Shown in pieces: positions 34,284 to 40,332 of a stretch of DNA of 40,332 nucleotides. Position numbers and translations under genes: made by a program. Numbering within the stretch: the stretch's first letter is position 1; each line of letters starts with the position of its first letter. Source of the DNA: Leptospiraceae bacterium (GTDB lineage: Bacteria > Spirochaetota > Leptospiria > Leptospirales > Leptospiraceae); contig JANYCR010000623.1 in the NCBI GenBank assembly GCA_025360185.1, positions 1-40,332 on the forward strand, in the 5' to 3' direction. The notes beneath the pieces are model-generated. The model was not told the origin of the DNA and made no database searches. It saw only the letters and a list, made by a program, of their open reading frames with translations.

Positions 34284-34657
34284 TGGATAAAATTCTTATA
34301 CAAAAAACCAAAACCTCTCCGGAAATTATCATGGATTTTGAGAAGGGTATCCTGGATATAATTGGTGAGTCTTATCCAGAAAATGCCGTTGGATTTTATA
34401 AACCCGTATTTGATTGGTTAAACTCAGCGACTACTGCTAATATACCACTATCTGTTAATTTTCGATTAGATTATTTTAATACAAGTTCTTCTAAGTGCGT
34501 GATAGATATTTTAGATATTTTAGATAAATACCATGGAAATTCTGGAAAAGTTTCTGTAAAATGGTATTACAAAGAAGATGATGACGATATGCTAGAAACA
34601 GGAGAAGAGTTTTCTAGTGATATTAAAGTTCCATTCGAATTGCTTTCTTATTCTTAA
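34283..34657 (+). CDS. SiaC-like phospho-acceptor (DUF1987)
   Basis: The 124 residues fit the SiaC/DUF1987 family: KTSPEIIMDFEKGILDIIGES (about 10-30), then FRLDYFNTSSSKCVIDIL (60-77). The TSSS stretch (Thr67 to Ser70) coincides with the residue phosphorylated in P. aeruginosa SiaC (Thr68). In that system unphosphorylated SiaC binds and activates the diguanylate cyclase SiaD, and phosphorylation by SiaB blocks it. Here the next gene is an adenylate cyclase, so that enzyme is the natural candidate target. The start overlaps the SiaB-like stop and has AAGGA upstream. Which residue is phosphorylated and what the protein binds are inferred, not seen. Confidence 0.88.
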   Translation: MDKILIQKTKTSPEIIMDFEKGILDIIGESYPENAVGFYKPVFDWLNSATTANIPLSVNFRLDYFNTSSSKCVIDILDILDKYHGNSGKVSVKWYYKEDDDDMLETGEEFSSDIKVPFELLSYS

Positions 34658-34663
34658 TACCAG

Positions 34664-36145
34664 ATGGCAGGTGAGAACTCTGGAGAAAAACATGAAGAAA
34701 TTTTCGAGCATGAGTTCGAGATTCTTCAAAGATTTAAAGAAAAATTCCAAGTTAGCTCTGATACTACTTCAAATTTAGTCGAATATAAAATCTTAGGAGA
34801 AAATTACGAGCAACTCCTGAGGCAAAGTGTCAAGCTCATGAAAATTGGGGATTCTACTCAAAGAAGACTCATTAAGACACAAAACCAACTCCAAGAAGCA
34901 AATGACCAGATTGAAAAATCGTACAACAACTTAAAAGCGCTGAGCCAATTCGGTCAGTCCATAACGTCAAGTCTTGATACAAAAGAAATTATACTTTCTG
35001 TTCTTCACCATATTCAACCAATGATGTCTACTGACATACTTTCAATCGGAATGTATGAAGCAGATAAAAATATTATCAAATATAAATTTTGTGTGAAAAA
35101 TGGAGCTTATGTTCCATCTCTTGCATCTGAGAGACTTGATGAGATTAATTTTTCATCTCTCTGCTTTCAAAAGAAGCAAGAAATTATTGTGCAAGATATC
35201 TATAAAGAATTTTCCGATCTTGTCCTTACTGTAAAAGAGCTTTGGGATGATACAACCGAGTCTTTATCTTATTTTCCATTGAAAGTAGAAGACAGGTTTA
35301 TCGGGATACTAACTGTTCAAAGCTATCAGAAAAATGCATATTCGGAAAATCAACTTAACGTATTACGCACGTTAGCCTCATATGTAGGAATTGCAATTGA
35401 TAATGCTGATGCATATAAAAATCTTTCTAAGAAAAATAAACAACTCAATGAAAATATCGAAAAAATCAATTCGCTCAATGAAGGCATCGAAAAAGAAAGA
35501 CAGAAATCTGAAAAGCTTCTCCTTAATATTTTGCCCGCCTCCATTGCAGAAAGATTAAAGGCTGGTGAAAATGTAATTTCTGACTATTTCCCGGAGGCAA
35601 CTGTAATGTTTGCCGATCTAGCGGGTTTTACCAAGATGAGCGCTAAACTTGCCTCGCCGGAGAAACTCGTTATTATCCTCAATGAAATTTTTACTGAGTT
35701 TGATATGGTTGCTAATAAATACGGTCTCGAAAAAATAAAGACCATTGGTGATTGTTATATGGTAGCCGGTGGAATTCCTGTCACTAGCTCTGATCATACT
35801 GAGAGAGTAGGCTATGCCTCACTCGATATGTTAAAAGCTTTTACCGAGATAAAGGCAAACTGGGATATGGATTTTGGAATTCGAATTGGAATGCATGTTG
35901 GTTCTATTGTTGCTGGAGTCATTGGACAAAACAAATTCGTCTACGATCTCTGGGGTGATACAGTTAATACTGCCTCTCGCATGGAGTCTCATGGTGTTCC
36001 CGGTCGAATTAATTGCTCACATGAAATTTACCAAAAGCTAAAAGATAAATTCATTTTCGAAGACCGCGGGGAAATGGAAGTAAAGGGAAAAGGCATTATG
36101 AGGATGTTTTTCTTGGTAAAGCAAAATAGCTTTCTGCGTCAATAA
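34664..36145 (+). CDS. GAF-class III adenylate cyclase
   Basis: The 493-residue cytoplasmic enzyme has an N-terminal helical/coiled-coil part (about 12-90), a GAF domain (about 100-252), a coiled coil (252-290, EKINSLNEGIEKERQ) and a class III cyclase domain (about 306-487). The metal aspartates are Asp318 (VMFADLAGF) and Asp363 (KTIGDCYMVAGG). The adenine-selecting pair Lys359 and Asp428 (FVYDLWGD) is present, as are Asn435 and Arg439 (NTASRM), so ATP rather than GTP is the expected substrate. It starts 6 bases after the SiaC-like stop, in one transcript with siaB- and siaC-like genes. It occupies the place SiaD (diguanylate cyclase) holds in Pseudomonas, which suggests that cAMP is the output here. 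Confidence 0.93.
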   Translation: MAGENSGEKHEEIFEHEFEILQRFKEKFQVSSDTTSNLVEYKILGENYEQLLRQSVKLMKIGDSTQRRLIKTQNQLQEANDQIEKSYNNLKALSQFGQSITSSLDTKEIILSVLHHIQPMMSTDILSIGMYEADKNIIKYKFCVKNGAYVPSLASERLDEINFSSLCFQKKQEIIVQDIYKEFSDLVLTVKELWDDTTESLSYFPLKVEDRFIGILTVQSYQKNAYSENQLNVLRTLASYVGIAIDNADAYKNLSKKNKQLNENIEKINSLNEGIEKERQKSEKLLLNILPASIAERLKAGENVISDYFPEATVMFADLAGFTKMSAKLASPEKLVIILNEIFTEFDMVANKYGLEKIKTIGDCYMVAGGIPVTSSDHTERVGYASLDMLKAFTEIKANWDMDFGIRIGMHVGSIVAGVIGQNKFVYDLWGDTVNTASRMESHGVPGRINCSHEIYQKLKDKFIFEDRGEMEVKGKGIMRMFFLVKQNSFLRQ

Positions 36146-36216
36146 GGTTACCTTTACAGCCAAAGCAGTGACACGGATTCAATAGAAATTAAATTGCCCT
36201 AAAATTTTGAACTTTC

Positions 36217-36262
36217 TTGATACCTAATTGTTTAACCTTAAATGAGATTAAGACTCATTTAA
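36217..36262 (+). promoter_or_regulatory. Candidate promoter with operator-like dyad (or terminator) before the TonB receptor
   Basis: TTGATA (36217-36222), a 16-base spacer and TAAATG (36239-36244) form a possible promoter. The -10 overlaps a perfect 9-base dyad, ttaaatgag (36238-36246) and ctcatttaa (36254-36262), in the position of a repressor site, as Fur-type regulators use at iron-uptake genes. It does not match a canonical Fur box well. Because tttt follows the dyad, it could instead be the terminator of the cyclase operon. Confidence 0.4.
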
Positions 36263-36271
36263 TTTTAACTT

Positions 36272-36276
36272 AGGTG
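36272..36276 (+). promoter_or_regulatory. Ribosome site that selects ATG 36283
   Basis: AGGTG (36272-36276) stands 6 bases before ATG 36283. The GTG at 36274 lies inside this site, so it is unlikely to be the start even though the frame is open there. Confidence 0.55.
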
Positions 36277-36282
36277 ACAAAA

Positions 36283-38589
36283 ATGTGGATTTTAGTATTT
36301 CTATTCATTTCTTTTTTTTCAGTATTCTCCCAAGACATGGAGCTTGAAAAAAAAGAAATGAAAAACGAAGAAAATGTGGAAAACGAAAAGAAGGCAGATG
36401 AGAAAAAAAGTTATTCCAATGACAAAAAAAATAAAGAAGGCGCTGTCGAAGTTCGAGCAGAAAGAGATTTTTCTGGAATTAAGTATTTAAATGATGTGCG
36501 CGGAACATCAATCTATGCTGGCAAAAAAAACGAAGTTCTGGGTTTAACAAAAATCAATGCAAATCTTGCTGTCAATAATACAAGACAAGTCTATGGCAAA
36601 ATTCCCGGAGTTTCGGTTTGGGAAAATGACGGATCTGGTATCCAAACTGGTATAGCAACGAGAGGTCTAAATCCAAATAGACCTTTTGCTGTAGAAACCA
36701 GGCAGACCGGTGGGTCTTATAATCTCTTTAATTCTTATAATTCGGTTGGTGGAACTTCTGGCAAACTTAGCTATTTTGTTTTCTATCATAACAGGTCTGC
36801 CGATGGATGGAGGAATAACGCCAAATACAAAACGCAAACGGGATTCGTAAACTTGAGTTATCAAATAAACGAAAAAGCAAAAGTTGGTTTTGAATTTACA
36901 AGATCTCAATATGAAAGTCAGCAGCCGGCTGGTTTGCAGGATGGGCAGTTTAGGCATGACCCAGTCATGACCTCCGCAAATACTGAAGTAAATCCAAGAC
37001 AGTCTAGTCGAGAAAGAAACTGGTTATCCGCTCCCTGGAATTTACCCGTATTAACTTTTGATTATGAGTTCGATGAAAAGACTCGCGTTTCTGTGAAATC
37101 CTTTAGTCTAGTCGGTGAACGAAATTCTATCGGTAATGTTTCTCCAGTGAATGTTGTAGACTTATCTAGACCAGGTGCAACTGGCTTTGACATTCAAAAT
37201 TCATTTGCTCCTAGAAGAGTAGATAGAGATTTTTATAGAAATTATGGAAATGAAATTCGCTTTCTAAAGTCTTATAAATTATTCGGCATAGATAATACCT
37301 CAGCGATGGGGATACGCTCCTTCGTTGGGAATACGAATAGAATAAGAAATACGAATGGAACGAGAGGGACTAATTTTACGTTATCTGAAACGAATCGCAT
37401 TGGAGATTTTGTAGTTAGAAATGCAGAGTTAAATTTTAGAACTGTAAATTATGCAGCGTATTACGAACATTTGTTTCAATTCAGTTCTAAGTTTAGCATT
37501 ACTCCCGGTGCTCGGTATGAATTTATCAACAGTGAGGTTTCAGGCTATACCGGTGTAGACAATTTATCAAGAACTGCCACACCAGTTTCATTGGATAATC
37601 GATCTTTGCCGTTCAATATAGCTAGACCACAAAAAATTAATAATAGAGTTTTGCTTGGAGGCGTCGGATTACAATACAAAGTTTTTAATGAAACAAGTCT
37701 TTATGCAAACTACTCGCAGGCATTTAGACCAGTCCTCTACCAAGAACTTTATAGTCCTGGAACAACTGTCGATGATTTTGATCCAAACCTAAAAAATCAA
37801 TCTGGATACAATGCGGATACAGGCTACAGAGGCAGCATTCAAAATTATCTAAGCTTCGACATTGGCTTGTTTCAACTCAGGTATAACAATCGAGTAGGAA
37901 CGATCTCCGGTCGAAATAGAACGGATTTACCCGGAGCATTTCAAAATCCAGCTCCAAACCTCAGAACAAATACGGGAGATTCTCTTAGTCGCGGAATTGA
38001 GGCTTATATCGAATATGACCCAATCGCACATTTATTAGAAAAAACATGGTGGGGAACAATATCCGGATTTGTATCGTACGCCCAAGTGCAGGCAAAATAC
38101 ATTAGTTCAAAAAGTCCAATTGCTATAAATACAAATGAATTCGGTAGAATTTTATTACCCGATGATGGTGTCTTCAAAGATATTGGAATAGTTGGCAATA
38201 GAGTTGAAAATGCCCCCGATAGAATTGTACGAACTGGAATTACCTACACAAAAAAAGGAGTGTTCTCGATTACGTTTCAGAATTCAAAAGTTGCATCCGT
38301 TTATTCAGATGCGAATAATACGGAGTATCCAATTCTTGGGAATCTCAATTCGAATGGCTCTGGATTGTCATAGGTAACACCGAACGGTCAAGTTGGAAAG
38401 CTAAATGGATATAGTGTTTCCGATATGACTTTCACTTTGAATTTAAGCGAGATGCTAAGCCTGCGAGGTGGAATAAATAATCTGGAGGATCGAGTATATG
38501 CAACGAGAAGAGCAGGAGGATACCCGGGTCCGGGATTATTACCGTCAGACGGTAGAACAATGTTCCTAGGGTTAGGCGCTATATTCTAG
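36283..38589 (+). pseudogene. TonB-dependent outer-membrane receptor (FecA-like), truncated twice
   Basis: Such receptors import iron chelates or similar ligands across the outer membrane. A signal peptide (MWILVFLFISFFSVFSQ), a charged linker and the first half of the plug are present (QVYGKIPGVSVWENDGSG, TRGLNPNR). At about 36681 the sequence jumps from NPNR straight to PFAVETRQTGGSY. The normal second half of the plug, including the VRGAASLQYGPQFGG-type segment of roughly 60 residues, is absent without a frame change. The barrel strands then follow, but TAG at 38371-38373 stops the frame. The same frame continues to TAG 38587-38589 and encodes the expected C-terminal strands (NNLEDRVYATRRAGGYPG, LGLGAIF). 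With a damaged plug and a missing last strand it is almost surely non-functional. Confidence 0.85.
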
Positions 38590-38633
38590 GTAGAGGATAA
38601 AGTCATTATTTAGAGATTTCATTTTATTCTATC

Positions 38634-38663
38634 TTGACAGAAAGCATATCTATTGCTTAATCA
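38634..38663 (+). promoter_or_regulatory. Candidate promoter of the zinc-ribbon membrane protein gene
   Basis: TTGACA (38634-38639), an 18-base spacer and TAATCA (38658-38663), about 70 bases before the ATG at 38734. The perfect -35 makes it a fair candidate. Confidence 0.4.
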
Positions 38664-38733
38664 CAGCTATGTGCATTCTTTGAAACAATTTTTTTAGATT
38701 GAATCAACTGCAACTAGACTAAGGTAGAATATT

Positions 38734-40332
38734 ATGATCTGTCTGAAATGCAATGAATTCCGTGCTGGTTTTGTCGGGAGGCTATGTCCAATTTGCTCTG
38801 AGCCACTGGAGCTTGAGACAAATAATACTCGTGATCAACTTGTATTTGGTAGAATGAGGCATTATCTTTCTAGTTGGGAAAAATCAGGGATTGTTAGTAA
38901 AAATGCTGTTTCTGAAATTGAAGCAGCTCTGGCAAAGACGAATTTATCGCAGGCGCAAAGTCAGGCAAGTTTCCAGTTTGGAATTTTCAGTTTATTCTTA
39001 GATTGGATTTTAAATTTAGCTCAGATTTTTTTCGCAAGCCTGATTACTTTATTTGAACCAATCATTCAAAATCCAAATCAAAATTATGCAAGGAAAAGAA
39101 ATTCTAGCAAAGAAATAGAAGCAAGTTACGAGAGTCTAACGGAGGGTATCCTTTCTGGGGATAATGGAGGCGCTAGTAATCTTTCAGGACTCGATGGAGT
39201 TGCCGAACTAGATGAAAGACAAATACGCAAAAAAAGTAAGTATAGTGTTGATAAATTCAAATCAAAAACTAAAGAGCCTGAATTTGAAATCTGGTCGGGA
39301 TTACGCCCGTTATTCAATGAATACATTTGGTGGTTTATTGGGTCACTGCTTGTATTAACAGGCTCCATCATGGGAATAAGGGAGGCGTGGATTATTCTAT
39401 CTGGGGTTAATCGTCATTTAACCGTGCTTGGTGCTGTCATCTTGTATGAATTTTTATTTACAGCACTTGGAATTTTTTTAGGAACTAAGTCTATTATCAC
39501 GGGAAGGCTACTTAGTGTTATTTCGCTTCTCTTACTACCAGTTGCTTTTTCGGTAGTGTCTGATGTGCTTCTGGCAAATACAATCTTAGGCTTTCTCGTC
39601 CTTGCTATTTTAATTGGACTTACTTCAGGAGTTTTATCTATTATCGCTAAACAATTTCAATTGGGAGCAAAAGATTTTATCTTTGCGATATTACCATCTT
39701 TAGCATTACAATCCTGTATCCCTTTTTTAGGTAGTGGTATATATTCGATTATTCTCAGCTTTCTTCCACTCGTTGTTGTGAGTTACTGCGGTAGAAATTT
39801 TATTTCTTCTAAAGCAGGCAGCAAGGGATTATTTTTACTTTCTATTTATGGAGCCATTGCAGCAATTATTGTTTCTCTGAATATATATCTCGACGGTAAT
39901 TCCTCATTTGCCGTTGGAACTTTACCGTTAGGAATATTTTTACTTTGGGTTTTAAGTTTAAGTGCGATATTTGTTAACTTATTTGGGAAATTTAGTAATG
40001 GAAATGAAAGTAGTAAAATCTATGTTGTAATGGAAGTTTTATTTTTGGCGATCGTCCTTGTAATTGCTTCTGTGACAGGCTTGTCTATTCTAACTGCTTC
40101 GAACAATTTAAATAATCAATTCTTATTTGATTCGACTCGCTTGCTTTATATGAGTATGCCTATTCTTGCTTGCTCTATTTTTTTTAATGTCATTAGAAGA
40201 CATGAGCCAGCGATTCATCCTTTTATGCTACTCTCAATTTTTACAGGCTTTATTTTAGGGGGAGAGTTAGGGGCTGATTGGCGTTTTGCGGTATCCTCTT
40301 TTATTCCAGTTTCGGGAATGCTTTTTTATAAG
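38734..40332 (+). CDS. Large multipass membrane protein with N-terminal zinc ribbon, partial
   Basis: The frame is open from ATG 38734 to the window edge (533 codons, no stop), so the 3' end is missing. The N-terminus is a zinc ribbon with two CxxC pairs (MICLKCNEF and RLCPICSEPL, residues 3-6 and 18-21). A cytoplasmic part of about 170 residues follows, with one hydrophobic helix pair (about 88-110). From about residue 190 (YIWWFIGSLLVLTGSIMGI) at least ten membrane segments follow. AAGG lies about 9 bases before the ATG. I do not recognise the family; similar layouts occur in large uncharacterised bacterial membrane proteins. Role unknown. Confidence 0.8.
   Translation, partial: MICLKCNEFRAGFVGRLCPICSEPLELETNNTRDQLVFGRMRHYLSSWEKSGIVSKNAVSEIEAALAKTNLSQAQSQASFQFGIFSLFLDWILNLAQIFFASLITLFEPIIQNPNQNYARKRNSSKEIEASYESLTEGILSGDNGGASNLSGLDGVAELDERQIRKKSKYSVDKFKSKTKEPEFEIWSGLRPLFNEYIWWFIGSLLVLTGSIMGIREAWIILSGVNRHLTVLGAVILYEFLFTALGIFLGTKSIITGRLLSVISLLLLPVAFSVVSDVLLANTILGFLVLAILIGLTSGVLSIIAKQFQLGAKDFIFAILPSLALQSCIPFLGSGIYSIILSFLPLVVVSYCGRNFISSKAGSKGLFLLSIYGAIAAIIVSLNIYLDGNSSFAVGTLPLGIFLLWVLSLSAIFVNLFGKFSNGNESSKIYVVMEVLFLAIVLVIASVTGLSILTASNNLNNQFLFDSTRLLYMSMPILACSIFFNVIRRHEPAIHPFMLLSIFTGFILGGELGADWRFAVSSFIPVSGMLFYK

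Noticed and set aside
36238-36262. Classical Fur box
   Set aside because: The dyad has Fur-like position and size but its bases do not match the GATAATGATAATCATTATC consensus well; reported only as an operator-like dyad.
1-40332. CRISPR array, tRNA, rRNA, insertion sequence or prophage
   Set aside because: No regularly spaced repeats, no cloverleaf or rRNA sequence, and no transposase, integrase or phage structural gene was seen.

Overview
The window is AT-rich, densely coded and mostly made of short operons. Its content points to a spirochaete of the Leptospiraceae, probably a saprophytic or environmental Leptospira-like organism. This is inferred from the flagellar switch gene fliM, many lipoproteins with loose spirochaetal lipoboxes (FC, YC, AC), a Sia-type phospho-switch next to a class III adenylate cyclase, and a four-helix-bundle domain of the 23S rRNA intervening-sequence family. 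No tRNA, rRNA, CRISPR array or insertion sequence was seen.

Layout. 1-730: a degraded TPR-like gene end and a nested inverted-repeat region. 732-5842 (minus): argH, then a coupled run of cyclophilin lipoprotein, two unknown genes and fliM. 5843-11500 is the accessory, decaying part. It holds a palindromic repeat element, two tandem paralogous small membrane proteins plus a third, an SH3-domain lipoprotein, a Phd/YefM antitoxin broken at an A8 run followed by a nonsense-mutated PIN toxin, a GT-C-like membrane protein and an ORF relic. 11507-20063 (plus): pepN and a Kef/YbaL-type antiporter, a membrane diguanylate cyclase, an exported App1-like (DUF2183) protein, a membrane protein and an aldo/keto reductase. 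20060-22474 (minus): prepilin peptidase, aminotransferase and a lipoprotein.

22748-28035 looks like a small acyl-chain cluster. A hotdog thioesterase-like protein fused to a four-helix-bundle (IVP) domain and an SDR reductase run leftward. A KAS II-like and a KAS III-like ketosynthase run rightward. Beside them is a Cys/Met-metabolism-type PLP protein whose catalytic lysine position is leucine.

28217-36145 is the most interesting unit. A 1776-residue protein carries a Hanks kinase, a STAND/AAA ATPase, a helical repeat region, a GAF domain and a SpoIIE/PP2C phosphatase. It is followed by a SiaB-like GHKL kinase, a SiaC-like phospho-acceptor and a GAF-class III adenylate cyclase. In Pseudomonas aeruginosa, SiaA phosphatase, SiaB kinase and SiaC control the diguanylate cyclase SiaD. 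Here the same partner-switch core appears joined to a giant ATP-dependent sensor on the input side and a cAMP-producing enzyme on the output side.

36283-38589 is a TonB-dependent receptor that appears dead twice over: most of the plug's second half is missing and there is an in-frame amber stop. The window ends inside a large zinc-ribbon multipass membrane protein (38734 onward).
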